Below are positions 27,124 through 39,007 of a stretch of 64,000 nucleotides of DNA, piece after piece. The translations under genes and the position numbers were made by a program. The first letter of the stretch is position 1. Each line of letters opens with the position of its first letter. The stretch covers positions 372,001 to 436,000 of the forward strand of contig NZ_JAVDDU010000001.1 in NCBI RefSeq assembly GCF_030848505.1, in the 5' to 3' direction. Source of the DNA: Marinimicrobium hydrolyticum. GTDB taxonomy: Bacteria; Pseudomonadota; Gammaproteobacteria; Pseudomonadales; Cellvibrionaceae. Under the pieces are notes generated by a model, which was not told where the DNA came from, ran no database searches, and worked only from the letters and a program-made list of their open reading frames with translations.

Positions 27124-28509
27124 ATGGCTTTTACTCCCGAGCAGTTACGCTCCCAGCTGGCTTCTCTCGCCCCCTCGAGCCGCTTATGGCTGGCCTTTAG
27201 CGGCGGCCTCGATTCAACGGTACTGTTGCACAGTCTGGTAAGCTTGGACTTGCCTCAGCCGCTAACGGCACTGCACATCAACCACCAATTGTCCCCAAAC
27301 GCGTGCGCCTGGGAGCGTCATTGCGAGCAAGAGTGCAAGAGGCTGGGGGTGCCGTTGCACATTGAGAAGGTGAACGTTCAATCAACCGGTCGCGGCATAG
27401 AAGACGCCGCTCGGGAAGCCCGCTATGCAGTCTTTAGCCGGTACCTCGGAGAGAATGACTGGTTGCTAACGGGGCATCACGCCGATGATCAAGCGGAGAC
27501 TTTGTTATACCGCTTGATGCGCGGCACCGGCCCGCGGGGTCTTGCGGCCATGGCTCGTCAGCGGTCATTGGGAGCAGGGACTTTATGGCGACCCTTGCTG
27601 AACGTGAATCGTAGCGAACTGGAGGACTACGCGCGTGCCCAGGGGTTGTCCTGGGTGGAGGACGAGAGCAATGCTGACCTCAACTACGACCGTAATTACC
27701 TGCGCCATAAGGTGTTACCGGTTTTGGCTCAGCGTTGGCCGGGCTTTGCCGAACGCTGGCAGCAGACGGCCGAATTGTGCGCGCACAATGAAACTCTTCT
27801 TGAAGAGCTGGCCAGTCTCGATTTAACGGCGGCGCAGCCCCGGTCAGAGTGGGCGGGCTGGAGCCTGGCTCTGGGAACCGTGCAGGAGCTTAGTCTACCC
27901 CGTCGTCTTAACGTGGTCCGTTTCTGGCTGCAGGGGTTGGGATTGCCGGCTCTAGGTCGCAAACCGCTACGGGATATCGCTGAGCAGTTGCTACAAGAGG
28001 GTGAACGTCCGTCAGCCGAGTTTTCCTGGGGGCAGTGGACGCTGCGGCGCTTTCAGCAGCGTCTCTACCTGCTCAATCGCGAGGATCTACCCTCGCCGCG
28101 TATTGACTTAGATGCTATTCCCCTTTCTCTGCCTCATGAGGAAAATTGTCATTTGCCCTTGCCGGGAGGTGGAGAATTGCGCCTGGATTGGCAGCCCGCA
28201 CAAGCTGGGTCGGGGCTATTAAAGGCAAATCTTCCCGCATTGCAAGTGCGCTGGCGTCAGGGTGGGGAGCGTTGCCGACCATACTACCGCGGACACTCTC
28301 AGACGTTGAAGAACCTGCTTCAGGAGGTGGGGTTGCCCCCTTGGTGGCGGGCGCCTTTGCCCCTGCTATACAGTGGCGAGCAACTGGTCGCGGTGGGTGA
28401 TTTATGGGTCTGCCACGGCTTTACCGCACCGCCGGGGTCTCCGGGATTTCGTATCCAATGGTGTCGCAATAAGGCAGGGCGTGAGGAGGGCCGGGCAAGT
28501 TTTAATTGA
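27124..28509 (+). CDS. tilS: tRNA(Ile)-lysidine synthase
   Basis: A 461-residue enzyme that modifies the wobble cytidine of tRNA-Ile2 to lysidine, converting its codon specificity from AUG to AUA. The PP-loop is FSGGLDSTVLL, with ALHINHQLSPNA and LTGHHADDQAETLLYRLMRGTG downstream. The C-terminal TilS domain ends with RWRQGGERCRPYYRGH and SQTLKNLLQE. The gene starts the tilS-pyrG-kdsA-eno run known from Pseudomonas; accA, which often precedes it, is not here. Confidence 0.95.
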   Translation: MAFTPEQLRSQLASLAPSSRLWLAFSGGLDSTVLLHSLVSLDLPQPLTALHINHQLSPNACAWERHCEQECKRLGVPLHIEKVNVQSTGRGIEDAAREARYAVFSRYLGENDWLLTGHHADDQAETLLYRLMRGTGPRGLAAMARQRSLGAGTLWRPLLNVNRSELEDYARAQGLSWVEDESNADLNYDRNYLRHKVLPVLAQRWPGFAERWQQTAELCAHNETLLEELASLDLTAAQPRSEWAGWSLALGTVQELSLPRRLNVVRFWLQGLGLPALGRKPLRDIAEQLLQEGERPSAEFSWGQWTLRRFQQRLYLLNREDLPSPRIDLDAIPLSLPHEENCHLPLPGGGELRLDWQPAQAGSGLLKANLPALQVRWRQGGERCRPYYRGHSQTLKNLLQEVGLPPWWRAPLPLLYSGEQLVAVGDLWVCHGFTAPPGSPGFRIQWCRNKAGREEGRASFN

Positions 28510-28624
28510 GCACCCAGGGCCTTTCTGGTACTCTGACGCCCCGTCCTAAAGACAAATGCCCAGCCAGTTTCCTCCCAGGCATTGGTCTATTATCTGCCGC
28601 ACATTCTCGTACTGAACAAGGTAA

Positions 28625-30256
<1,632 letters not shown>

Positions 30257-30271
30257 TTGCAGTTGGGATCT

Positions 30272-30301
30272 TCTCCTCACTACAAACCCGTAGTGAGGAG
30301 A
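30272..30301. terminator. Hairpin between pyrG and kdsA
   Basis: TCTCCTCACTA pairs perfectly with TAGTGAGGAGA around an 8-base loop. Only TTGG follows, so it is either a weak terminator or an mRNA-stabilising hairpin between two genes transcribed in the same direction. Confidence 0.45.
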
Positions 30302-30333
30302 TTGGAAGCCCTTTCGCATCGAAGGCGGTGTGA

Positions 30334-31233
<900 letters not shown>

Positions 31234-31294
31234 AGGAGTCTCTTTGCCCCGAGGGCGTACATGGCTTCTTCGTGACCCCACGACGGACATGATT

Positions 31295-31385
31295 CGTCAT
31301 CCCCGCGAAGGCGGGGATCTAGGCTTGTGGCGTAGTCGATATGGACTGCCGTAGCAATGGATTCCCGCTTGCGCGGGAATGACGG
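31295..31385. repeat. Inverted pair of short palindromic (REP-like) repeats
   Basis: CGTCATCCCCGCGAAGGCGG on the left and CCCGCTTGCGCGGGAATGAC on the right are similar sequences in opposite orientation, each itself palindromic, about 35 bases apart. This GTCATTCCCGCG-type palindrome is widespread in gammaproteobacterial gaps. The same core forms the terminal inverted repeats of the family D element near gltA. Confidence 0.75.
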
Positions 31386-31417
31386 AGAGCGGGAGAGAAT
31401 GACACTGCTGGCACAGC

Positions 31418-31525
31418 GGAAGGAAGGGCGCCCTACATTTTGAGACCCTCGGAGGCAGGAAGCCGACGCGGAGCGTACATGGAAGTATTTACAGCGTGTC
31501 TCGAAATGTAGGGCGTCCTTTCCTG
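31418..31525 (-). repeat. Family C palindromic repeat, copy 3 (reversed)
   Basis: Read on the minus strand it matches copy 1: arms ending CGAGAC and beginning GTCTCAAAA, and a 51-base loop with TGTACGCTCCGCGTCGG that differs at only a few positions. The arm core reads GGACGCCCTACA instead of GGATACCCTGCG, and the opposite arm changes to match at four of the pairs. It occupies the middle of the 368-base kdsA-eno gap, which otherwise holds the REP-like pair and the eno leader; no gene is seen. Confidence 0.85.
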
Positions 31526-31568
31526 AACATTATCTAGTAGCACCCACTGGGTAGCACTTATTACCTAA

Positions 31569-32891
<1,323 letters not shown>

Positions 32892-32918
32892 GGTATTCGC
32901 TTAGTTAGAACGATTGGA

Positions 32919-32947
32919 AAAGGGCCGCTCTAAGCGGCCCTTTTTTA
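32919..32947 (+). terminator. Rho-independent terminator of eno
   Basis: AAGGGCCGCT pairs with AGCGGCCCTT around a 3-base loop, followed by a run of T. It lies 30 bases after the enolase stop. Confidence 0.9.
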
Positions 32948-33194
32948 TGCGACAGAAGTCGAAGAGATGCCTCCGTCTGCTCCAGCGTTTCCGTACTAGG
33001 TGGCCTGTTAGCCGGAAATACTACACTGCGTCGGCGAGTGCGGCTGGTATCCAAACACTGGGTGCGATTTAAGCCATGGCGTGCTTCCAAATGGCAGAGA
33101 AACCAGTACGCAAACTCCGGTGGAACAACTCTGTGCCACCTAAGTCCAGATCGTGTACACTGACGCGATTCATAACTCAGATAAAACGCTCCCC
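32948..33194. other. Gap between eno terminator and ftsB
   Basis: About 250 bases with no supported gene. A minus-strand frame of 103 codons (32905-33216) crosses both the eno terminator and the ftsB start; its middle contains PPEFAYWFLCHLEARHGLN, which reads protein-like, but there is no convincing start. A plus-strand frame of 41 codons opens right after the terminator without a ribosome site. The ftsB promoter should lie here but no clear hexamers stand out. Confidence 0.5.
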
Positions 33195-33473
33195 ATGAAG
33201 TGGATATCGGTGACACTCTTGCTGATTTTTTTGGCGCTGCAGTATCGCCTGTGGGTGGGGGATGGCAGTGTCGCGGACTTAGTGCGTCTGGATCGGGAGT
33301 TACAGCGGCAAAATGCGGCCAACGAGCGTCTGCAAGAGCGCAATCGAGTTCTCGCCATTGAAGTGGATGACCTTAAAGACGGGCTCAACAGTGTCGAGGA
33401 GCGGGCCCGGGAGGATATGGGTATGATCAAGGAAGGCGAAACGTTTTACATGCTGATTGAACCCAATAGATAA
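33195..33473 (+). CDS. ftsB: Cell division protein FtsB
   Basis: A 92-residue bitopic inner-membrane protein of the FtsQLB complex that links early divisome assembly to septal peptidoglycan synthesis. It has a short cytoplasmic N-terminus, one membrane helix (about residues 3-20) and a periplasmic coiled coil rich in Glu, Asn and Leu (LDRELQRQNAANERLQERN), ending with GMIKEGETFYMLI. The ATG at 33195 gives the family length; the frame is open from 33153 without a better start. Position between eno and ispD is typical. Confidence 0.93.
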   Translation: MKWISVTLLLIFLALQYRLWVGDGSVADLVRLDRELQRQNAANERLQERNRVLAIEVDDLKDGLNSVEERAREDMGMIKEGETFYMLIEPNR

Positions 33474-33524
33474 ATACTGTGCGGTATTACCGCAGCTTCA
33501 CACGTGCATAAACACGGATACTTC

Positions 33525-34256
33525 ATGACTACCCCCTCCGCTAGTTCCGTTCATTCCCCCCGCTACTGGGGCATAGTTCCGGCGGCGGGTATCGGTAGTC
33601 GTATGGGCGCCGACCGGCCCAAACAGTATTTGATGATCGGCACTAAAACCCTCCTTGAGCACACTCTAGAGCGACTGCTTCAGTTTCCCCAGTTGGCGGG
33701 CCTGGTGGTGGCGCTGCACCCTGAAGATTACTACTGGGAACAACTGGAGGTCAGTAATGATCCCCGTATCTCAGTGGTGGATGGTGGGGAGGATCGCAGT
33801 CGGTCAGTGCTCAATGCCCTTAACTTTCTGACGCTAGAGGCTTCTGCCGGTGATTGGGCCTTGGTCCACGATGCGGCTCGGCCCTGTGTGACTGGTTTGT
33901 CCATCGATAATCTGCGCCGCCATACCGCCGAGCACCAAGTGGGTGGTATCCTCGGCGTTCCCGTGGGTGATACGCTAAAAGCGGTGGACAGCCAGCTGGC
34001 CATTGAGCGAACCCAGGATCGAAAGGGCCTGTGGCAGGCCCAAACCCCCCAGCTGTTCCGCTATCAACTGTTGCACCAATGCCTAACCAGGGCACTCGCC
34101 CAGGGCGAAACCATCACCGATGAAGCGTCCGCTCTCGAGCTGGCGGGTTATCGCCCTCTGGTGGTGGAAGGCCGAACCGACAATATTAAAGTGACGCGAC
34201 CGGAGGACCTGGAGTTGGCCGCGATGATATTGAAGCAACAGGAATTGTCTTTGTGA
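33525..34256 (+). CDS. ispD: 2-C-methyl-D-erythritol 4-phosphate cytidylyltransferase
   Basis: Adds CMP from CTP to methylerythritol phosphate in the non-mevalonate isoprenoid pathway. The nucleotide-binding N-terminus is [20 protein letters not shown], followed by [11 protein letters not shown] and the late motif [20 protein letters not shown]. About 243 residues from the ATG at 33525 (MTTPSAS); a GTG at 33504 would add seven residues. It ends 11 bases before ispF. Confidence 0.95.
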   Translation: MTTPSASSVHSPRYWGIVPAAGIGSRMGADRPKQYLMIGTKTLLEHTLERLLQFPQLAGLVVALHPEDYYWEQLEVSNDPRISVVDGGEDRSRSVLNALNFLTLEASAGDWALVHDAARPCVTGLSIDNLRRHTAEHQVGGILGVPVGDTLKAVDSQLAIERTQDRKGLWQAQTPQLFRYQLLHQCLTRALAQGETITDEASALELAGYRPLVVEGRTDNIKVTRPEDLELAAMILKQQELSL

Positions 34257-34267
34257 TAGGAGTCAAA

Positions 34268-34744
34268 ATGAGAATAGGGCAGGGCTACGATGTACACGCC
34301 TTTGGTGCTGGTGACAAAATTGTTATTGGCGGCGTAGTAATTCCACACACCGCCGGGTTAGTGGCTCACTCTGATGGTGATGTGCTCTTGCATGCGCTGT
34401 GCGACGCGCTGCTAGGTGCTGCTGGTCTGGGCGATATTGGCCATCATTTTCCGGATACTGATCCGCAATACCGAAACGCCGATAGCCGTGCGCTTCTGCG
34501 CATGGTGTACGCCAAGCTTAATGCTCAAGGCTGGGTGCTGGGCAACGCCGATATGACGGTCATCGCCCAGGCGCCGCGCATGGCGCAACATATTGAAACC
34601 ATGCGGGCCAACATCGCCGCAGATCTGCGCTGCGCCCCTGAGCAGATCAACGTTAAAGCCACCACCACAGAACGCCTCGGTTTTACCGGCCGGGAAGAGG
34701 GCATTGCGGCTCAGGCCGCGGTACTGTTGATGGCTGACTCTTAG
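34268..34744 (+). CDS. ispF: 2-C-methyl-D-erythritol 2,4-cyclodiphosphate synthase
   Basis: A 158-residue zinc enzyme forming the cyclic diphosphate intermediate of isoprenoid synthesis, acting as a trimer. It begins [13 protein letters not shown], where Asp and His bind zinc, and contains [31 protein letters not shown] and [13 protein letters not shown]. The frame opens at 34253 overlapping ispD, but the ATG at 34268 with AGGAG five bases upstream gives the conserved N-terminus. The family D repeat element starts soon after its stop. Confidence 0.96.
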   Translation: MRIGQGYDVHAFGAGDKIVIGGVVIPHTAGLVAHSDGDVLLHALCDALLGAAGLGDIGHHFPDTDPQYRNADSRALLRMVYAKLNAQGWVLGNADMTVIAQAPRMAQHIETMRANIAADLRCAPEQINVKATTTERLGFTGREEGIAAQAAVLLMADS

Positions 34745-34771
34745 TGAATTGGGATGGCGTTTACTGCGTTT

Positions 34772-35219
34772 CCATTATTCCGGCGAATGCGCAGAGATTT
34801 TCGGAATAATTTGAAGGGGAGTGCAGGTAACGTCCTTCGTAAGGTTATGTTTGGGCAATTCCCAGGAGGTTTTTCGAAAACGCCGTAAACCCATCCCTGG
34901 GGGCTCTCCCACAAGATCCCTCTTGTGAGAGTTTCGAAAAACCTCCTGGGAATCGCCCTCCCAGCTGCAACTAAGGCATTCTTACCTTTCCTGTGTTCGC
35001 TGGCCATGTCGGTGAGGACCGGAAAAGAATGTAATAGCCTAATGTTACTGGGGCTGGGCGGGGTGAGTGTTCAGCAAGCCTCAAAAGAGGGACCTTTTGA
35101 GGCAGTCCCCACGGATGGGTTCACGACGTTTGCTGAACACTCACCCTGCGCGGCCCATAGGCTTGCTTACGAAGCTATTCCGGTTAATCCGAACAGTAGT
35201 GCACGCAAGCGGGACTCCA
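34772..35219 (+). repeat. Family D double-hairpin element, copy A
   Basis: Fills the 503-base gap between ispF and truD. Hairpin I (34853-34958) has outer arms GGGCAATTCCCAGGAGG and CCTCCTGGGAATCGCCC, inner arms CTCTCCCACAAG and CTTGTGAGAG. Hairpin II (35062-35145) has outer arms GGTGAGTGTTCAGCAA and TTGCTGAACACTCACC, inner arms CCTCAAAAG and CTTTTGAGG. The two hairpins carry inverted versions of one module (CCCATCCCTGGGG versus CCCCACGGATGGG). Weak terminal inverted repeats lie at 34772-34812 and near 35175-35219. A second copy lies upstream of gltA. No gene is supported inside. Confidence 0.85.
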
Positions 35220-35247
35220 TATTCGACGTTACACAAAGCGACCCTAT

Positions 35248-36204
35248 ATGAATTCTAACTTTTCCCTGGATTTTCCCTACGCCTATGGCGCTCCACTGGC
35301 GAGCGCTCAATTCCGTGTCGAGCCGGAAGATTTCCAGGTAGAGGAGTTTTTGGGTTTCGAGCCCTCCGGCGAGGGTGAACATTGCTTGGTTCACCTACGC
35401 AAGCGCGGCGAAAACACAGCCTGGGTGGCCGACAAGATTGCCCAGCGGGCGGGTGTGCCGGTGCGCGATATCGGTTATTGCGGACTAAAAGATCGCCACG
35501 CGGTCACCAGCCAATGGTTCAGCGTTTATTTACCCGGACAAGCTGAGCCGGATTGGAGTGACTTGAATTCGGAGACTGTGCAAGTCTTGGCCAGCGGGCG
35601 CCACAACAAAAAATTGCGGCGGGGCGGACATGCCGCGAACCGGTTTGTCATTCGTCTTCGCGACTTGAGCACGCAGGATGGTATTCAAGAGCGGTTGGAA
35701 CGCTTGTTTTCCGAGGGCGTGCCCAATTATTTTGGCGAACAACGCTTCGGTTCACAGGGCAGCAACCTGCACCGAGCTCAATCTCTACTGGTCGACCGCC
35801 GGAATATCCGCAACCGAACCCAGCGCAGCATGGCCTTGTCCGCCGCCCGTTCCTGGTTGTTTAACAAAGTGTTGGGTGAACGGGTACTACAGGACAACTG
35901 GCGCTTGCCCTTGCTGGGAGATCCCCTGGACACGGCTAGCGGTCCCCTGTGGGGTCGCGGCCGACCTCTTGCTAGCGAAGCCACCCTGGAGTTGGAGTCG
36001 AATGTATTGGCACCCTGGGCAAATTGGTGCTCCGGGCTGGAACACGTGGGCTTGCATCAGGAGCGACGAGGTTTGCTGTTAATGCCGGAAGATGCCAGTT
36101 GGCGCTGGCTGGAGAATGATCTGGAATTGGCCTTTACGCTGGCGCCCGGTACTTTCGCCACGGCCATATTGCGGGAAATAGCGACTTTGCATAGACCCGC
36201 CTGA
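35248..36204 (+). CDS. truD: tRNA pseudouridine(13) synthase
   Basis: A 318-residue enzyme converting U13 of tRNA-Glu to pseudouridine. The TruD-specific signature with the catalytic Asp is [33 protein letters not shown] near the N-terminus and NYFGEQRFG are further family blocks. The start is an ATG at the end of the repeat element. In most gammaproteobacteria surE follows; here pcm comes 62 bases after truD. Confidence 0.96.
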   Translation: MNSNFSLDFPYAYGAPLASAQFRVEPEDFQVEEFLGFEPSGEGEHCLVHLRKRGENTAWVADKIAQRAGVPVRDIGYCGLKDRHAVTSQWFSVYLPGQAEPDWSDLNSETVQVLASGRHNKKLRRGGHAANRFVIRLRDLSTQDGIQERLERLFSEGVPNYFGEQRFGSQGSNLHRAQSLLVDRRNIRNRTQRSMALSAARSWLFNKVLGERVLQDNWRLPLLGDPLDTASGPLWGRGRPLASEATLELESNVLAPWANWCSGLEHVGLHQERRGLLLMPEDASWRWLENDLELAFTLAPGTFATAILREIATLHRPA

Positions 36205-36266
36205 TTCACCGAATATGCTATAGTGCCCAGCTTTTAGACGCCGCCATTGCGAGTGGGGAAGGAAGA

Positions 36267-36944
36267 GTGACAAGTCTGACTGTAGAGGGTGTGGGCATGA
36301 CCTCCCAGCGCACCCGCGAACGCTTGATACAGCGCCTGATGGACAGAGGCGTAACGAATCTCCAGGTGCTGGATGTCATCCGCAATACGCCTCGACATCT
36401 GTTTCTGGACGAAGCCCTCTCCCACCGTGCCTACGAAGACAGCTCCCTGCCTATCGGCCACGGTCAAACGCTCTCACAGCCCTACATAGTCGCCCGCATG
36501 ACGGAGATTTTGCTGGGGGCGGCCGGTGGCAAATTGCAGCGAGTACTGGAAGTGGGCACCGGTTCCGGCTATCAGACCAGCATACTCGCGCAGTTGGTGG
36601 GAGAGGTCTACAGTGTTGAGCGCATCAAACCCCTGCAGGACAAAGCCCGCGAGCGCTTCCGCCAGTTGGGTCTGCGCAATGTTCACCTTCGGCACGCCGA
36701 CGGCGGCTTTGGCTGGCCGGAGCCAGGGACAAAATTCGACGGTATCCTGAGTACCGCTGCGCCGCGCTTTGTGCCATCGGAGCTAACGGACCAGTTGGCG
36801 CCCAATGGCGTATTGGTGATCCCCGTGGGCGATCAACAGCAGGACTTGCAGTTGATTATTCGCGACGGCGACAGCGATAAATTGTTCACCCAGAAGCTGG
36901 AGGCGGTTAAGTTCGTGCCTTTGTTGTCGGGCACCAGCCGTTAG
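36267..36944 (+). CDS. pcm: Protein-L-isoaspartate O-methyltransferase
   Basis: A 225-residue repair enzyme that methylates isoaspartyl residues in aged proteins, important in stationary phase. It contains ALPIG-type sequence [20 protein letters not shown], the SAM-binding block [18 protein letters not shown], and [10 protein letters not shown]. The GTG start is preferred because GGGGAAGG lies just upstream; an ATG at 36297 ([10 protein letters not shown]) would give 215 residues. The pcm-nlpD-rpoS association fits a stationary-phase role. Confidence 0.95.
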   Translation: MTSLTVEGVGMTSQRTRERLIQRLMDRGVTNLQVLDVIRNTPRHLFLDEALSHRAYEDSSLPIGHGQTLSQPYIVARMTEILLGAAGGKLQRVLEVGTGSGYQTSILAQLVGEVYSVERIKPLQDKARERFRQLGLRNVHLRHADGGFGWPEPGTKFDGILSTAAPRFVPSELTDQLAPNGVLVIPVGDQQQDLQLIIRDGDSDKLFTQKLEAVKFVPLLSGTSR

Positions 36945-36963
36945 TCCCTCCTAAGGAATTGAG

Positions 36964-37911
36964 TTGCGAGGCAAACTGCTACTGTGCTTAAAAGGAATGG
37001 CCATGGGGGCGGCGGACCTGGTGCCAGGTGTGTCCGGCGGTACCATCGCCTTTATTTCAGGGATTTACGAGGAGCTGGTGCACTCATTGCGCCAATTGAC
37101 TCCGGCAGCTCTCAAAATCCTCTTTCAACAGGGCTGGCGGCCCTTTTGGCAACACATTAACGGCACCTTCCTGCTCACGCTGGGTACGGGAGTACTGGTG
37201 AGCATCTTTTCTCTGGCCCGGCTGGTGTCCTACGCGCTGGAGCATCATCGGGTGCTGGTGTGGGGCTTCTTCTTCGGCCTTATCGTGGCCTCTATTATCT
37301 ATATCGGTCGGCAGCTGCCTTTGAGGTCCGTTCCCGTTTGGGTCGCTTTGGCTCTCGGTACTCTAGCGGCCTTGGCGGTTTCTGTGGGCAAGCCGGTGCA
37401 ATTGCCGGGAGACTGGTGGATGATGGCCATCGCAGGGAGTATCGCCATTTGCGCCATGATATTGCCGGGTGTCTCCGGCAGTTTTTTGTTGCTGCTGATG
37501 GGGGTCTATCCGGTTTTTTTGCGTGCGGTGGCAGAGCTTAATTGGACACTTCTCGGAAGCTTTATGTTGGGCGCGGTGTCCGGCCTGCTGCTCTTTTCTC
37601 ATTTTCTCTCCTGGCTGCTGCACCATTACCGAGCTCTCACGCTGGCGACCTTGACGGGATTCCTGGTAGGTTCGCTGAATATCGTCTGGCCCTGGAAGCA
37701 GACCATTACGGTTTTTTTGGACCGCCACGGTAATCCAGTACCACTGGTACAGGAAAACCTGTTCCCAGGTCAGTACGCTCAGGCCACTGGAGCGGATCCG
37801 CAAACGGTGTGGGTCATTGTGTTGGCGGTGGTCGGTGTGACCCTGGTGCTGGGCCTGGAGTTTTTGGGATCGCGACGGGGCGTATTCAAGCCTGGTTCTG
37901 CCGGGGAGTAG
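36964..37911 (+). CDS. popT: DUF368 (PopT-type) polyprenyl-phosphate transporter
   Basis: A 315-residue integral inner-membrane protein with about eight hydrophobic helices. The N-terminal block KGMAMGAADLVPGVSGGTIA is the DUF368 signature, and a related internal block (ICAMILPGVSGSFLLLLMGV) suggests an inverted repeat fold. DUF368 proteins have been shown in other bacteria to recycle undecaprenyl phosphate across the membrane, with a link to growth at alkaline pH. The start is probably TTG (AAGGA upstream), giving the expected residues before the signature; an ATG at 36997 is possible. It lies between pcm and nlpD and ends with a strong terminator. Confidence 0.87.
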   Translation: MRGKLLLCLKGMAMGAADLVPGVSGGTIAFISGIYEELVHSLRQLTPAALKILFQQGWRPFWQHINGTFLLTLGTGVLVSIFSLARLVSYALEHHRVLVWGFFFGLIVASIIYIGRQLPLRSVPVWVALALGTLAALAVSVGKPVQLPGDWWMMAIAGSIAICAMILPGVSGSFLLLLMGVYPVFLRAVAELNWTLLGSFMLGAVSGLLLFSHFLSWLLHHYRALTLATLTGFLVGSLNIVWPWKQTITVFLDRHGNPVPLVQENLFPGQYAQATGADPQTVWVIVLAVVGVTLVLGLEFLGSRRGVFKPGSAGE

Positions 37912-37916
37912 GTCAT

Positions 37917-37942
37917 TCTCCGAGCAACGTCGGAGATTTTTC
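37917..37942 (+). terminator. Rho-independent terminator after popT
   Basis: TCTCCGA pairs with TCGGAGA around a 6-base loop, directly followed by five T residues; it begins 5 bases after the popT stop. It separates the upstream operon from nlpD-rpoS. Confidence 0.85.
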
Positions 37943-38078
37943 TGAAACAGGCACAAACTGTGGGGTTTTTTGTCAGTAATTAAAAAGAATTTTAGATGCA
38001 TTTCTAATAAGTTTTCAGTATTAATTGCCAAATCAAATAAATCTATTACGCTAATTAGCTGTTACCCCAGGTTTTTTT

Positions 38079-38891
38079 ATGCTAATCGGATCGGATCGCC
38101 TACTGCGTCGCCTCTGTTGCCTGATCGTTATATCGATCACTGGCGTCTTTGGCGCCAGTTGCTCTGCTCCTCAGCCCGCAGCGGTGACTGATCGAGACCA
38201 GCCCCCCAGTCGCCGGCTGCAAACCCATCGGGTCAGCTCCGGTGAAACCCTCTTTTCAATCGCCTGGCGCCATGGCATAGATTATCGCCAGCTGGCGCAC
38301 CACAATAACATTTCCGAACCTTTCACCATTTATCCGGGGCAGACGCTGCGCCTCGATGTGAGTGCTTCAGGCGCGGCTTCCGCGCCAGCGTCGGCGACAG
38401 CCCAGGCCCCGAGTCGCACTACGGCTGCATCGCCGCCGGCCACCTCCTCGGCACCACCCCGTTCGGAAAATAGAACGGCGTCTCGCGCCACTTCTTCTCC
38501 CCCGGCATTGGTCAGCGGCTCCCCCGACTGGCATTGGCCCGCCAAAGGGCGGATTATCAGTGCCTTTGGTGCTAGCACCGGCCTTAACCAGGGTATTGAT
38601 ATCGACGGGGAATTAGGCGAGCCTGTGATTGCAGCAGCCTCCGGTCAAGTCGTTTACGCGGGCAGCGGACTGCGAGGTTATGGCAATTTGCTCATCATTA
38701 AGCATAACGATACGTACCTCAGTGCCTACGCTCACAACGACCGATTGTTAAAGAGCGAAGGAGATAATGTTAAAGCTGGGGAGCAGGTTGCCGAAATGGG
38801 TTCTAGTGGCGTCAACAAAGTGAAACTGCATTTTGAGATACGCCGCGAAGGCCGACCGGTAGATCCTATCCGGTATTTACCCAAGCGCTGA
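38079..38891 (+). CDS. nlpD: NlpD, LysM/M23 lipoprotein activator of amidase
   Basis: A 270-residue outer-membrane lipoprotein (lipobox VFGASC) that activates AmiC for daughter-cell separation. A LysM domain (HRVSSGETLFSIAWRHGIDY, about residues 50-92) is followed by a low-complexity Ala/Ser/Pro linker and an M23 peptidase-like domain with GNLLIIKHNDTYLSAYAHND. The first metal-ligand histidine is replaced (NQGIDID), as in Escherichia coli NlpD, so it should be a non-catalytic activator. The upstream 160 bases are notably AT-rich. In relatives the main rpoS promoter lies within nlpD; this was not pinpointed here. Confidence 0.94.
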   Translation: MLIGSDRLLRRLCCLIVISITGVFGASCSAPQPAAVTDRDQPPSRRLQTHRVSSGETLFSIAWRHGIDYRQLAHHNNISEPFTIYPGQTLRLDVSASGAASAPASATAQAPSRTTAASPPATSSAPPRSENRTASRATSSPPALVSGSPDWHWPAKGRIISAFGASTGLNQGIDIDGELGEPVIAAASGQVVYAGSGLRGYGNLLIIKHNDTYLSAYAHNDRLLKSEGDNVKAGEQVAEMGSSGVNKVKLHFEIRREGRPVDPIRYLPKR

Positions 38892-39007
38892 GTGGAAGGA
38901 TAGACTGAGCAAAGTAAAAACAAACACTATTCGAGCTATGGCGAGGGGAGTACAGACGGTTTCCACGGGGTGAAGGGGCCGGCTGACGATTATAAGAGGG
39001 CTGAACT

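Noticed and set aside
30272-30301. Riboswitch or attenuator for kdsA
   Set aside because: Only one simple hairpin is visible, with no alternative pairing or leader peptide.
32905-33216. 103-codon minus-strand ORF between eno and ftsB
   Set aside because: Crosses the eno terminator and the ftsB start, without a start signal; kept only as a possible remnant.
34741-35258. ORFs of 63-108 codons in the ispF-truD gap
   Set aside because: They translate the family D hairpins; similar frames appear in copy B, which explains their apparent conservation.
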